A stretch of DNA of 48,025 bases from Penium margaritaceum (GCA_023375785.1 SZWC01009424.1:1-48025); one strand, 5' to 3'. Shown: positions 1-10,740, counted from the stretch's first letter. Notes: generated by a model from the letters alone, not told the origin. Numbers and translations: made by a program.

Positions 1-24
1 ATATGTATATGCATATGCATATGC

Positions 25-122
<98 letters not shown>

Positions 123-480
123 TTGTATATGTGTATGTATATGCATATGTATATGTATATGCATGTATATATGTATATGTATATGTACATGTACATGTAC
201 ATAGATATGTATATTCATATGTATAATTCATATCTACATGTGTATGTATATGTATGTGTAGAAGTATATGTATAGGTATGTGTATATGTAAATGTGTATT
301 GAAACGTGTATGTATATGTATATGTATGTATACGTATACGTGTTTTTATCTGTGCATATGGATTTTTATGTAGATGTTTATGTATAAGTTTATGTATATG
401 TATGTGTATACTCATATGCAAATGTATGTGTACATGTATACGTATATGTGTATGTGTGTCTCTATATAGATGTGTATGTA
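1..480. repeat. TATATG/TATG microsatellite with degenerate right half
   Basis: The first ~200 bases are almost pure TATATG hexamers, with a few GCATATG variants. From ~200 to 480 the array degrades into mixed TATG, TGTG and TACG units. Open frames here only read Met-Tyr-Met-His and are artefacts. The array probably continues to the left of the window. Confidence 0.95.
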
Positions 481-1336
481 TATGTTGAATAACATGTTTC
501 TGTCAGTGCTATACTAGTCATACGTCGAAAGAAAGGGACGCCTCCCACTTTCTTCTCGTAGCAGTCTCGCATCCTGCACGTCTTAGCGGGGTCTGGCTGT
601 GTCGGGGTGACGGGATGTGCTTGGTGGGGGGGGGGGGGACGCACGTACGAACTGTGATGCCTCGTTCGTTCGGTGTGTGGGGAGGGGTGCATCTCGTTCG
701 TTCGGTGATGCCGCACGTAAGAACGACGACGTCCTCTTAGGCCTCCGAAGACGTCATCATCAGTAAACCCAAAGCCTCTAGATTTCGTTAGAATAATAGA
801 GGCAACGTAGCCATAATTCTCATAATGGGGGCGAGTTAGAAAACTATTAAAAACATGGGGGTGAGCAAGCTAGAAGTTTTTTGAATGGGGGCAACCTAGC
901 CATTTGTTTTCAGAATAGGGGCGTCTCAGACATGGTCGGCCAAAAATGGGGGCGACCTGGCAATTAGCCGCGGTTGAGAGGCAGAAGCAGGTAAAGGGGA
1001 AGATTGAAGTTTTGCAGGAGTATCATTACCGGAACCTTATTTGACGGGCAGAAAAACCACGTACCCTCCGCCACAAAGGATAAACCTGATTTCCCCCAAT
1101 CTCGCAGCAATAAGCCCAATTCTCCTTTTAATGGACGCGGTCCGTTTTAAAACTTACTTTGGAACCAAAATGCAAGCCATGAGGAAAGTCGTTCAAGGAG
1201 GCCGAGCGAATGGTCGCCTCAGCCACTTTAGTTCAGACGGGCCGAGCCACAAACAGACAAGGGTCATCATAGGACATGGACGTAAAACAACGCCAAATTG
1301 TTCCACATGGCATTGCTATGCTGAACATGACCCTGG
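481..1336. other. No recognisable gene; G-rich, contains a 30-bp tandem repeat
   Basis: No open frame here resembles a known family. The stretch holds a run of 13 G at about 626-638, two CTCGTTCGTTCGGTG-like copies near 661-705, and the 30-bp array listed separately. The right edge is the start of the Copia-1 5' LTR. It may belong to the sequence into which Copia-1 inserted, but I could not match it to the Gypsy LTR on the other side. Confidence 0.6.
796..975 (+). repeat. Degenerate 30-bp G-rich tandem repeat, about six units
   Basis: An AT(G/A)GGGGC-like motif recurs at 796, 825, 855, 885, 915 and 946, an almost exact 30-bp period. Each unit reads roughly ATGGGGGCGACCTAGC followed by a T/A-rich tail. 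The first unit is weaker (ATAGAGGCAACG). Confidence 0.75.
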
Positions 1337-1944
1337 TGTTGAAGTTCGTTGGCCACTCACGTCTCTATGCCCTCTTGTCTCCTCCTCCATGCACACACAT
1401 GTACAGATTAATTGACATGGCCTCACCTGGGAAGACGTCAAGCAAGCCTACCATGGTTGGCGTCTCAGGCGACTTGACTCAAGTGCTTCATCCAGGAGTG
1501 CCTTCTGGCACATGCATGGTCATGACTTGATCCTCTATTTCTCGTGTGGGAGATGCTAGGGCTCGTACATTCTTACTGCCATGGCTTGGATCATGTTTGC
1601 TTGCCTTGAGTGTTTTCTGGGGGAGCTGCATTTCCCAGGTGCTGATCCTTAAGGGCCACCATGCCGGGTTCGCCCTTGCATGGGTGAGTAGCCGCTACAC
1701 GGATTAACTCCAAGCAGTCGGGCTTGACCCCCGGGTGGCGGTGTGTACTCGCTCGAGCGTCTTGCTCGCAATGAGTGCACGCTCACCGGTTGCTAAGTCT
1801 CACTCTCTCACCTCTCACACTCTTGTCTTGGTTTTGCCTGAGTTTGATACGCAAGTGGTTCCCACATCCATGGCGTCCCATGTGCGTCTTTGTGCCCTGA
1901 TGCTACTTCACACACACGTGCACTAGGAAGCTGCCTAGCAACTA
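1337..1944 (+). repeat. Copia-1 5' LTR
   Basis: A direct repeat of 7773-8382 that begins TGTTGAAG and ends GCAACTA. The terminal TGTTG and near-terminal CAAC form the short inverted repeat usual at LTR ends. The tRNA-Met primer-binding site starts two bases later, which fixes the right boundary. Confidence 0.93.
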
Positions 1945-1945
1945 T

Positions 1946-1957
1946 TGGTATCAGAGC
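1946..1957 (+). other. Primer-binding site for initiator tRNA-Met
   Basis: TGGTATCAGAGC is the classic plant Ty1/copia primer-binding site, complementary to the 3' end of initiator methionine tRNA. It lies directly after the 5' LTR and would prime minus-strand cDNA synthesis. Confidence 0.95.
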
Positions 1958-2301
1958 GGTGAGGCCCCGTCCCCACAGCTCATGGATCCTGGTCACTCGA
2001 GAACCACTCACCACCCGCTCGGTGCATCTCCTGGGCTCGTGGCAGTCTTTCCTCGTCCCGCCGCAAGCTTTCTCGCAGCTGCGCACCTCGCCCGGTTCAC
2101 ATCTCGAGTACCTAACAGCAGTAGCACTGGCCGACGCCACTGTCACCGGCCTCCTCTGCCTCACCATGGCAGTTGCAGGGTGGGTTGCGGTCCTCTCCTC
2201 TTTGGCTGCAGCAGTGGTGGCTCCTCTCTTCGCGCTGATACCCCGTCTCTAGTTTGGTGAGAACCTTCTGTACTCTTTTCACTGCACACTCACTTGTCAC
2301 A

Positions 2302-3189
2302 ATGCCAGGACCAGAAAAGACCATAGAGGGTCTTCAAGCCGCTCTTAGTGAGGCCCAGGCGGCCCGCCGCAAAGCTGAGGATGACATGCAACACAATAGT
2401 GAGGAGCAACAAGAATTAGCCGCCGTAGTGGCGAACCTAGTTATAGAGCTCTTGCGGTCTGTCCCTGCCCTTGCCGCTTTTCTTCCTGCTGATGACACTA
2501 CATCTGCTGACTCGTCTGTGCCTCCTAGTGGGGGTGTTCCCAACTCTTCTCCCGCTCTCTCAGCAGCTACTCTAGCCTGGGTTCTCCTTCTCGGACGGCA
2601 GAAGGACTTTGAGACTTCTCCACTGCTGTTCACCTGCAAACTCACCTTCACCTCATGGGAAACACGCCTCATCGTGTGGGCCCAAGGGTAACTGCTATGG
2701 GAATACTAATCCCCTCCAAAGGCGCCGTTTGTTCCACAGCCAGCAGAGGCGGCTTGGGCCGTTTGCGCCCTAATCAATGCCCGATCTGAGAGTTTATTGG
2801 ATGACATTGGCACGTACAATATAATCCCAACACGAGGAACACCTGCCAACCCTTTTGGTACGCATGCCCTCATTCTTCATCGTAAGACAGTCACTAGGCA
2901 TGCAGCCCAGAGTACGCTCGCAGTATCATTTAACACCCTACAGATGCAAGCCGATGAGACAGCAGACGAGTACTGGGCGCGAGGTCTGCGCTTGTTGCGC
3001 GACCTGGGCAAGGCTGCTCCTGGGCCTCTGTCTATTGTTGTAGGCCTGATCCTTGAGCTGTCTGATCTCTACCTGCACGTCTCCCAGGCAGAGCTCGAGC
3101 GCCTTGCCTCTGCTCCACTCCCTGCGGACACACCCCCAGGGATTGGACCGCTCTATGAGTTAAATGCTTCCCGCATTACTGATAGGTGA
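2302..3189 (+). pseudogene. gag: Copia-1 gag N-terminal part, with stops
   Basis: This is the capsid portion of the Copia-1 polyprotein. I place the start at the ATG at 2302 (MPGPEKTIEGLQAALSEAQ), which opens a coiled-coil-like Ala/Glu-rich N-terminus. The frame continues to 3189 apart from TAA codons at 2689-2691 and 2707-2709. It closes with TGA at 3187-3189, where a C-to-T change in CGA would explain the stop. The same frame resumes at 3190 and runs into the zinc-knuckle and protease region. The later part (DETADEYWARGLRLLRDLG) has the helical character of Copia gag. Nonfunctional as it stands. Confidence 0.8.
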
Positions 3190-3210
3190 AATAGTCTGCA
3201 GAATAAGTGC

Positions 3211-4016
3211 ATGCACCGCGTTGCGCTCGCGGCCGTCATAACCTCTTCGCCCTCCTCTGCGGCCGCCGCTACATCTCCTATAGTCGCCACCTCCCTTGCT
3301 GCAGCTCACTCCATTCAAGCCGCTGCCCGTGGTGGGGGTGGTGGCTCCAACCGTAGGGGTGGCCGTGGTGGGGGCAAAGGGCGTGGGGGTGGCCGGGGTG
3401 GCAAGTCCTCCTCCGGCTCCACCACCATCACAGAGGTCATGTGCGGGAACTGCGGCGCTATCGGCCACTATGTGCCCAAGTGTCCTGCTCCCCGTGATGA
3501 TGTCCGTCTGGCCTCCTCCATGCGTGCCCATTGGGCGCGCACCGGAGTCACCTCCTCCCGTGCAGCTACAGGGGTGAGGGTCACATCCTCTTCCTCCTTC
3601 TCATCTTCCTCAGCCCTCACCACCACATCTGCTCCACTTCAGCCGTCACCGTCACCCACCAGTCCGTGGGGCTGGATCCCCCCACCGACCGGTCCTCCCT
3701 ACTACGGTCCGCCCTCTGCCCATTACCCTGCAGCGTCCTGGACGCGTGACGACGGCCACCTGTCTGACCATTCCTCTGATCGCTCCTCTGACGGCCGTGA
3801 CGAGGAGCGGGTTCTTGAGTGGTGCCTCGCTGAAATCCTCCATCTTCGTTCTCAGGGCGGTGAGAGTATGAGTGGCCTGTGTCGTGTATCTGTCTGTGAG
3901 TCTGACGCCACCCTTTGTGGTGTTGCGCCTGGTGGTGTGCAAGGGTACCTGCCTGGTGCTTGTGATTGGATTGAAGAATGGCAGTCTCACACGTTTCCCT
4001 CTCGCCTTGGTGCATC

Positions 4017-4113
<97 letters not shown>

Positions 4114-5178
4114 GGCACTGTCGCTGTCTGTCTTGCACTTCCCACTACTCAAGCGGCCCCTGGCCTCTCGATCATTGATTCTGGGGCCACCCACCACATG
4201 ACCTCCTGTCGCTCCTCCTTTGTTTCCCTTGGCCCTGTCGGCTTTGTTCGCTTTGTCCGCACAGGCTCTGGCCAACTCCTTCCCGTGCATGGCATCGGTG
4301 TTGTTCGTTTTGTTGGTCCTGGTGGCACGGTCTATCTCCTTGACGTGTTGTATGTTCCCGACCTTGAGGTGAGCCTACTTTCGGTGACCACCCTTGATGA
4401 CCAGGGCATGGACTTCTCGTCCAGCCGCGGCCTTGCATCCATTTCCCTTTGCTTGTCTGGCCATGTTGTTCTACGTGGAGTGCACTGTGATCGCCTGTTT
4501 TACGTGCGGCTTTCTCTTCCCTCGTCTTCTGTTGCCTCTGCTCTTGTTCATGTGGCACCCTCCCTGCCTCCTGCCCATGTTGATCTCCTGCATCGCCGAC
4601 TTTGTCACATTCAAACTGCTGCCATTCAGCGCCTTCTTTGCCTTCAACCTACTGCGGGCTTGGACCCTGCCACCTTTGCACCACCCTGCTCCTCAAACTG
4701 TCTTGACTGTGCCAGTGACAAGTTGCATCGCTCTCCATTTTCCACCTCCGAGTCCCGCTTCTCTCACCCTCTTCACCTGGTTCATACTGATGCCATGGGT
4801 CCACTGCCTCATGACTTCCTTGGTGGTCTCGGTCCCTGCGTTCTCTGCCTGACTGATGACTTCTCCTGGTACCGTTGGGTCTTTTCTCTCTGTCACAAAA
4901 GTCAGGTCACCGACGTCATTGAAACATGGCTTCTTCAGGCCGAGTGCCATTGTCTTCGTCCCCTCCGTGTGTTTCACAATGACCGGGGAGGTGAGCTACT
5001 CAGCCCCACCTCCCACTACCTCGAGTCTCGTGGGGTTCGTCTTGAGTTCACGGCCCCCTGTACCCCTCAACAAAACGGGATTTCTGAACGCTGGAATTAC
5101 ACCCTTGCTCATGGGGTGCACTCCTTTCTGCCTCCGGCCAGTCCCCTCTGTTCACTTTTGAGGCCATGTACTACATGA
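3211..5178 (+). pseudogene. pol: Copia-1 gag knuckle, protease and integrase
   Basis: This is the longest open stretch of the Copia-1 polyprotein. In order: a Gly/Arg-rich basic tract; a CCHC zinc knuckle (CGNCGAIGHYVPKC, about 3439-3480); a Pro/Ser-rich linker; a poly(Ser-Leu) tract encoded by a TC microsatellite; a protease active site IIDSGATHHMTS (about 4170-4205); the gag-pre-integrase region (LLHRRLCHI) with a downstream Cys pair; and the integrase core. The core shows TDAMGP, LTDDFSWYR and NDRGGE, which supply the D, D and E catalytic residues, then the usual PQQNGISER. A frameshift near 5140-5165 moves the integrase tail into the next frame. These domains look intact, but the tract and the shift probably prevent expression. 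Confidence 0.93.
4020..4109 (+). repeat. TC dinucleotide microsatellite inside Copia-1 coding frame
   Basis: About 45 uninterrupted TC units lie within the open frame between the gag linker and the protease. They are read as alternating Ser and Leu. The tract does not shift the frame at its present length. Confidence 0.97.
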
Positions 5179-6341
5179 CGTGGGTCCGGAATCGAGTCCC
5201 TCATGGTCCCCTTCCCCATACCGTCACTCCCGTTGAGCGTTGGACTGGCCAGCGTGCCGACCTCCGCCTTGCTCGTGTCTGGGGATGTCTTGCCTTTGTC
5301 TGGCTGCACGCCGATCACAGGGATGACAAATTTTCCCCCCGCGGCCGCCTCTGTGTCTTCCTTGGTGTCTCTCCCTTCTCCAAGGCTTGGCGCTTCTGGG
5401 ATCCCTCGTGCGGTCGCGTCCTTGAGTCTCACGATGTCATGTTCTTTGAGCACCTTTTTGAACGTGATACTCCTCGCTTCGACGGATCCCTCTCTCTGCC
5501 TTCTTGGGGAGGGGGTGGTCCTCTCCTAACTGGGATCTCTTCTCTTTCCTCTGTGCGTCCCTCGGTTCCCTCTACCACCTCCTCGGCTCCTCTCCTATCC
5601 AGCACTGAGCCGTCCGAGTCTCTTGCTCCCGTGGTGTCCCCCTCGTCCTCTCCCTCTCCACTCTCTGGCTCCTCTGTGCTTCCTACTGGGAACTCCCCCT
5701 CGGTTGCTGAGTCTGCTTCATTGCCAGCGTCTCCACACCGCCTTGATCAGCCTGGTCCATCTGCCTTGTCTCTGTCTTTTGCGGTTGCTATGCATCCCGT
5801 CTCTCCCGCTGCTACTCCCTCTCTTGTGCAGTCCTCCTCGGTACGGCTTGTTCCCCCTGTATCATCCTACACACGTGAAGGTCGCCTGAGGGCCCTCCCC
5901 TCCTAGGCTCACCTTGTGGTCTCTGGAGACCCCGGTCTCCGTGCCCTTGGCCTCATGACCTCTGGCCTGTCTGCTGTCGCCTCTGTTGTCAATCCCAGCA
6001 CTGCCCTTGGCTACTCTCTCGTTGAACAAGAGTTCCACTCAGCTCTCTTGTCATCTGTAGCTGGGCCTGTTGTCTCCTGCTTAGCTGCTGCAGGTCTCGC
6101 TCCCCTTCCGCCCGAACCACTAATTGTGCAAGCAGCACGTGTAGCCACTGAATCCTCTCTTTGGAAGCAAGCCATGAAGGCTGAACTTGATGCTCTGTCA
6201 GAGCAAAGTGTATACGAACTGGTGGACGTACTACCAGGCTGCAAGGATGTCGTGGCCAAGTGGATGTATAGTCGCAAACTGAATCCAGACAACACTGTTG
6301 AGCGGTACAAAGCACGTCTCACGGCAAAGGGATTCTCCTAG
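5166..6341 (+). pseudogene. pol: Copia-1 integrase tail, linker and RT start
   Basis: This continues the polyprotein in a new frame. The opening (MYYMTWVRNRVPHG, then VERWTGQ and VWGCLAFVW) is the C-terminal region of Copia integrase, followed by LESHDVMFFE. A long Ser/Pro/Leu-rich linker follows. TAG at 5904-5906 breaks the frame, and the same frame resumes and reaches the RT N-terminus (LWKQAMKAELDAL, VERYKARLTAKGFS). It stops at TAG 6339-6341, exactly where Copia RT normally has GFSQ or GFxQ, so CAG-to-TAG is the likely lesion. Inactive. Confidence 0.9.
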
Positions 6342-6350
6342 ATCCCTGTA

Positions 6351-7682
6351 GTGGATTTTGACGAGAATTTTGCACCGGTTGGTCGCTATACAACCGCCAG
6401 AGCATTGCTCAGCTTAGTGGTCCAACACGAGTGGGAAATGGAGCAAATGGATTTCAACAATTCCTTTCTCCATGGCACATTGGATGAGGAGATCTACATG
6501 GTGCAGCCGCCCAGTTTATCGGATGGGACAAACCGTGTGTGGCGGCTGTGCAAAGCCCTTTATGGGCTCAAGCAGTCCCCATGCTGTTGGAACCAGGAGA
6601 TCACGTCAACTCTGGAAAAAGGGGGGTTGAGAAGGAGTCGAGTGGACCATGCTGTTTTCCTCAGCTCCCCTACGAAGCCGTTAGTTGCCATCCTGGTCTA
6701 TGTTGATGACCTGCTCATTGCATCTCCTGACCCTTCCGCCGTCTCTGCTACTAAGTCTCTTCTGCAAGCAGCCTCCAAGATGAAGGATCTGGGTCCAGCC
6801 CGTGTCTTCTTGGGCATGGAGCTGGAGCGTAACCACGTGCGTCGCACTCTGGACGCGCACCAGGCTGCATACGTATGCAGCCTGGGGGAGCGCTTCATTC
6901 CCCTTCTCACTGCCATTCCCACTGCTTCTACACCCATGACCCCCGCGGGCCAGTTACTACTCAAGTCTTTGGACCTCTCAAAGCTGGGGGAGACAGTGGA
7001 TGTGATTGACTACCTTCGATTCATTGGCTCACTGATGTACCTTGCCACCACCACACGTGTTGATGTTGCCTTTGTTGTCATTTTTCTGTCTGAATTCTCT
7101 CAGTGTCCATGCGAGCAGCATCTTGAGGCTGTCTTGCGAGTCGTCCGCTATGCACTCTCGACACCACGTGTCGGTCTCTACTTTCATGCACAACCCTCCC
7201 TCGTGGTTGATGGCTTCACTGACAGTGATTGGGCACACGACTCTGATGTACGCAGTCAAACAGGGTTCATTTTCATGGTTGGTGGGACAGCCGTCTCTTG
7301 GAAAAGCGGAAAACAAGGCTGCATTGCCCGCAGCACAGCTGAGGCTAAGTATGTTTCTCTTGGCGCAGGCGCATGTGAGGCTGTCTGGCTGTGTCGCCTG
7401 CTGTAGCACTTGCGTGTTCCCATTTTTTGCATCACTCTGCATTGTGACAATCAAAGCACAAAGGCCATTGTCAAGAAAAGTGGCATGCATCACTCACGCA
7501 CCAAGCACACCAATGTTAAGAACCACTTTGTTCATGAGTGCATTACCGCCGGCATTGTCCAGGTTACTTGGATGGACACACGTTCTTAGAGAGCGGACTT
7601 CCTCACAAAAGCACTCAGTCACAATGTGTTCAAAATTGCTGTTCATGCTGTCGGTCTCATCCGTCCCCATGACCCAGGTTGA
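6351..7682 (+). pseudogene. pol: Copia-1 reverse transcriptase and RNase H
   Basis: Same frame as the preceding segment. It carries the RT palm motifs DFNNSFLHG (with the catalytic Asp) and LVYVDDLLIAS (intact YVDD), plus LYGLKQSPCCW. RNase H motifs follow: FTDSDWAHDSDVRSQTGF, SWKSGKQGCIARSTAEAKY and HCDNQSTKAI. TAG codons at 7404-7406 and in TRS*RADFLTKAL near 7588 both fit CAG-to-TAG changes. The frame ends at TGA 7680-7682. A Copia polyprotein normally ends in an ADxLTKxL segment followed by a short tail, as here. Confidence 0.92.
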
Positions 7683-7758
7683 GTGACTCTGTGTGTCTCG
7701 CATTTCTCTGTTCATCTCTCTTACTCTTGCAACTTCATATTTGTGGTTGTTTTCCTGC

Positions 7759-7772
7759 GGGTCATGGGAGAG
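7759..7772 (+). other. Copia-1 polypurine tract (imperfect)
   Basis: The purine-rich stretch GGGTCATGGGAGAG ends exactly where the 3' LTR begins (TGTTGAAG). It would prime plus-strand synthesis. A T and a C interrupt it, so it is only a moderate match. Confidence 0.55.
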
Positions 7773-8382
7773 TGTTGAAGTTCCTTGGCCACTCATGTCT
7801 CTATGCCCTCTTGTCTCCTCCTTCATGCACACACATGTACAGATTAATTGACATGGCCTCACCTGGGAAGACGTCAAGCGAGCCTACCATGGTTGGCATC
7901 TCAGGCGACTTGACTCAAGTGCTTCATTCTGGAGTTCCTTCTGGCACATGCATGGTCATGACTTGATCCTCTATTTCTTATGTGGGAGATGCTAGGGCTT
8001 GTACATTCTTTCTGCCGTGCCTTGCATCATGTTTGCTTGCCTTGAGTGTTTTCTGGGGGAGCTGCATTTCCCAGGTGCTGATCCTAAAGGGGGCCACCAT
8101 GCCGGGTTCGCCCGTGCATTGGTGAGTAGCCGCTGCACGGATCAATTCCAAGAAGTTGGGCTCGACCCCCGGGTGGCAGTGTGTACTCGCTCGAGCGTCT
8201 TGCTTGCAGCGAGTGCATGCTCACCGGTTGCTAAGTCTAGCTCTCTCACCTCTCACACTCTTGTCTTGGTTTTGTCCGAGTTTGAAAGGCAACTGGTTCC
8301 CACATCCATGGCGTCCCATGTGCGTCTTCGTGCCCTCATGCTACTTCACACACACGTGCACTGGGAAGCTGCCTAGCAACTA
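7773..8382 (+). repeat. Copia-1 3' LTR
   Basis: A direct repeat of 1337-1944 with one two-base indel and about 40 differences by eye, mostly transitions. It ends in the same GCAACTA as the 5' copy, after which the sequences diverge. Confidence 0.93.
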
Positions 8383-8645
8383 CACCTAGCGCACACGCTA
8401 AGAGTGGAGGAGGAGTGACACGATGGATTTTCCATATCGGTACTCCTTCTTACGTGGAGCGGAAATTACGTGGTTCACAAGGATGATGTGTGGGACAAGT
8501 GACGATTCAAGGATTTGGGAAAAATGGATAGTTTGTATTGAGCAGTACCAGTTGGAAAAAATTCCCTCACCCAAACGGTGGAAAATGGGGTATGTATGTT
8601 ACGACAGAAATGCCCACTCGGACTCGTGTATGCCAGGGACATAAT
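8383..8645 (-). repeat. Possible partial 3' LTR of the Gypsy element
   Basis: On the minus strand, the Gypsy coding end is followed by a purine tract (AAAAGGGAGGGA, about 8651-8662). An AT-mixed stretch without coding similarity then runs into the Copia-1 3' LTR. That placement is where a Gypsy 3' LTR should start. No second copy was found in the window, so this is inference from position alone. Confidence 0.35.
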
Positions 8646-8658
8646 ACGTCCCTCCCTT

Positions 8659-8979
8659 TTAGCCGCGACGTCTTGACACGTCAAAAGACAGAGGCCAGTG
8701 ATGGCAAAAATAGCCGTCAATCAGATGATCGACGTATAGAAGGTTATCGTAGGTCTCCCTGCCGTCGCGTCTATGCACGACGTAGTAGCCGTGCCACTTA
8801 ACCGGATACTCGGTCGTTTTTCCATGGTGTCGATGTCCAGGGATATCTTCAAACATGTACTCCGTATCCTCGTCCACTAGTACCAGAGGTGGTGGTGCGA
8901 CGTCTTTGCCAGGGAAGTTCATACTAGGGTCCTGGTAGTTCTCGAGTTTACTGATGTGGAAGACAGGATGGATCGCCAT
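8659..8979 (-). pseudogene. Gypsy integrase C-terminal chromodomain
   Basis: This minus-strand segment starts with HPVFHISKLENY, the signature joining the integrase C-terminus to the chromodomain in chromoviruses. It continues through VDEDTEYMFEDIPGHR to EYPVKWHGYYVVHRRDGRET. The VKWxGY core is the chromodomain hallmark, which in this family is thought to guide integration to marked chromatin. The usual Trp-Glu-Pro after the core is not intact (ETYDNL). The end is out of frame with the upstream integrase pieces. Confidence 0.88.
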
Positions 8980-9166
8980 GCTGTCGGGTAGGTGGGGCCA
9001 GCAACGACAAGGGTTTGCATTTTCTCAATCTCAAACGGTCCCAACCACGGGGTTTGAGTTTTGTGAACTCCTGTCCTTGGAGTTTGATGTTTGCACAACT
9101 GAGGAGGACGCGATCGCTAGCGGTGAACACGTCATCGCTGCGATGTCGGTCGGCCGCTCGCTTCAT
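8948..9166 (-). pseudogene. Gypsy integrase C-terminal domain fragment
   Basis: The segment MKRAADRHRSDDVFTASDRV followed by LLSCANIKL matches the conserved Gypsy pattern in which a run of basic residues leads into a GDxVLLS-type turn (here SDRVLLS). It overlaps the chromodomain piece in another frame, so at least one frameshift separates them. Confidence 0.82.
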
Positions 9167-9492
9167 TGCTGCTTGGGTCTTCGGGATGGTCTGCCGTGTT
9201 TCATCCCAAACGCTTGCAAAGTTCCTGCAGTTGATGTCGACTGAGGGGATGTTACTCTGACTCTGTAATCCAGCCGGTGTGGCGGAAAGTTAAGGGATTT
9301 TACTAGTTGCGGTGGAGGTGGCGGAATTGTATGCGAGTTCGGAGGTCGGCAGTTTTGCCGCCCAATCTTTGTACTGGGGCTCACATAAAGTGTGAAGGAG
9401 TTGTTCGAACGTTTGATTGGTCCACTTGGTTTGCCCGTCAGTCTGAGGGTGGAACATTGTTGATAGATGGATCCGACTGCAATAACGTGTCG

Positions 9493-9720
9493 TCAGTTTG
9501 TGCCAAAAATGGCTCGTAAAACATTCGCCTCTGTCACTGATGATGGTCCGTGGTACGTCATACAGTCGTATGATCTAGTTGAAAAAACAGCCGTGCTATT
9601 TCTTCTGCGGTGACGGTGGTCATTGTCGGAATGAAGTGTAATGAGGATGGCGTCATATCCCTCAGGAGTGGCGGACAGTCCCGTAAAAAAATCCATGCTG
9701 ATGTCGGCCCACGCTTCCAT
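9493..9720 (-). pseudogene. Gypsy integrase core fragment
   Basis: MEAWADISMDFFTGLSATPE matches the start of the Gypsy integrase catalytic core, in which the Asp of the SMDF motif is the first catalytic residue. GYDAILITLHSDNDH follows where family members have a VDRLSK-like stretch, so that part has drifted. Frames then shift toward the C-terminal pieces. Confidence 0.82.
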
Positions 9721-9784
9721 CGGAACTCGTAGGAGTTGGAGTAGACCGGGTTGTCGCGTGTGACGGGATTTTTTCTCTCTGACA

Positions 9785-9905
9785 GATGTCGCACGATTTA
9801 CACATGGCCGCCACGTCGGTCTGTATCTTGTCCCACCATTAGTATTTTTCTAGCTTCTTGACTGTCCTGTTTCCGCTGAAGTTTCCGCCTGTACCTGTGT
9901 CGTGG
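9785..9905 (-). pseudogene. Gypsy integrase HHCC zinc-binding region
   Basis: Read on the minus strand, this gives ECHDTGTGGNFSGNRTVKKL, then EKY, a stop, WWDKIQTDVAAMCKSCDICQ. The CKSCDICQ end is the CxxC part of the integrase zinc finger. The first His is present (ECHD), but the second, normally GHFG, reads GNFS. The stop sits inside the Y-x-W motif. Confidence 0.82.
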
Positions 9906-10147
9906 CATTCCTCCAATAACATTCTTCATAGCTCCTAGTTTGGTGGGACGACGACTTGGCGAGTGAAGCACCGTCGCCAGTAGGGGTCGTCGAACCAAAA
10001 CTTGGTGTTGTTGTACCCACCGAACTCCTCGTATCCCTTTGCGAACAACCTTGCAAGGTACGGGTCTCCTTTGACAAGCAATGTGCAGATCTCAACCATC
10101 AAATCTGGTCACCGACCGACAACATCCACAAAATTGGTTTTTCCAAG

Positions 10148-10342
10148 TCAGTACTCGATTTCTTTGTCAAAGTTAGACTCAAGGAACTCCATCCATCGAG
10201 TTTGTCGATGACTTAGATTTGACTGATTCTCGAGATACTCTAGCGCGTGATGGTCGGAGCGGACGACGTGTCGTCGACATTCATAATAGCACCGCCATAT
10301 CTTGAGTGCGCGCACGATTGCGAGCATCTCTTTCTCGTGCAC
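10148..10342 (-). pseudogene. Gypsy RNase H fragment
   Basis: MHEKEMLAIVRALKIWRCYY, then VRSDHHALEYLENQ and SHRQTRWMEFLESNFDKEIEY, is a clear match to the Gypsy RNase H region that follows RT. The motif EKEMLAIVxALxxWRxY and the SDHxALxYL core are both present. This is one of the better preserved parts of the element. Confidence 0.92.
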
Positions 10343-10530
10343 CGTGTAGTTGAGCTCTGGCCCGCGTAGTTATCACGGCGTGTGCGTGACCGGTTGTTCT
10401 CCACCCCCATTGTGTTGGAGGAGAACGGCTCCGATGGCTCGATCAGACACGTCGGTGGCCATGATGGAGTCCATCGTTGGATCTGCCAGTTGTAAGGCTA
10501 GCGCCGAGGTCAGAGCATTTCTCAAAGAGT

Positions 10531-10740
10531 TCAACGCTTCTTGTTTGATGTCCCCCCAATTTCACTAGATGGTTTTCCGGGTAAGATTGGAAGAGGTGTT
10601 GACATTTGTGCGTAGTCCTTTATGAATCGACTGTAGTGATTACAATAACTACAGTCCAGTGTTCTGCACTGACTGTTTAGGGAACTTGTTTTTTGTTTTC
10701 TGTCTAGTGATTTGTGACTTTTCTGCAATGTGGTTAGCAC
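10531..10740 (-). pseudogene. Gypsy RT thumb, cut at the hAT junction
   Basis: CNHYSRFIKDYAQMSTPLP matches the Gypsy thumb sequence (NYYSRFIxxYAxxxxPL). The preceding residues stop resembling Gypsy near 10655. The RT palm and fingers, including the catalytic Asp residues, are missing from the window. The break coincides with the sequence proposed as the left edge of the hAT relic. Confidence 0.85.

Larger units (their letters stand above)
1337..8382 (+). mobile_element. Copia-1: full-length Ty1/copia LTR retrotransposon, inactive
   Basis: This is a complete element of about 7.0 kb. It has a 5' LTR (1337-1944), a tRNA-Met primer-binding site, gag with a CCHC knuckle, aspartic protease, integrase, reverse transcriptase, RNase H, a purine-rich tract and a 3' LTR (7773-8382). 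The order PR-IN-RT-RNaseH identifies Ty1/copia. The coding region is broken by at least six in-frame stops and one frameshift near 5140-5165, so it cannot be autonomous. By-eye comparison of the LTRs gives about 40 differences over ~608 bases, near 93% identity. No perfect 5-bp target duplication was found (cctgg on the left, cacct on the right). Confidence 0.95.
8480..10660 (-). mobile_element. Gypsy chromovirus remnant, RT thumb to chromodomain
   Basis: Minus-strand Ty3/gypsy pol pieces occur in the right order from right to left: RT thumb, RNase H, integrase zinc-binding region, integrase core, integrase C-terminus and chromodomain. Each is broken by stops and shifts. The chromodomain puts it among chromoviruses. 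The gag and protease of a similar element lie at 14546-15610 on the same strand, with a hAT relic in between. Confidence 0.88.

Noticed and set aside
3..488. Open frames of Met-Tyr-Met-His repeats
   Set aside because: They are translations of the TATATG microsatellite and have no protein character.
3617..4290. Minus-strand frames with a long Arg-Glu repeat
   Set aside because: They are shadows of the Copia-1 gag-pol frame through the TC microsatellite (GA on the other strand).
1332..8387. 5-bp target duplication for Copia-1
   Set aside because: The left flank reads cctgg and the right cacct; they do not match.
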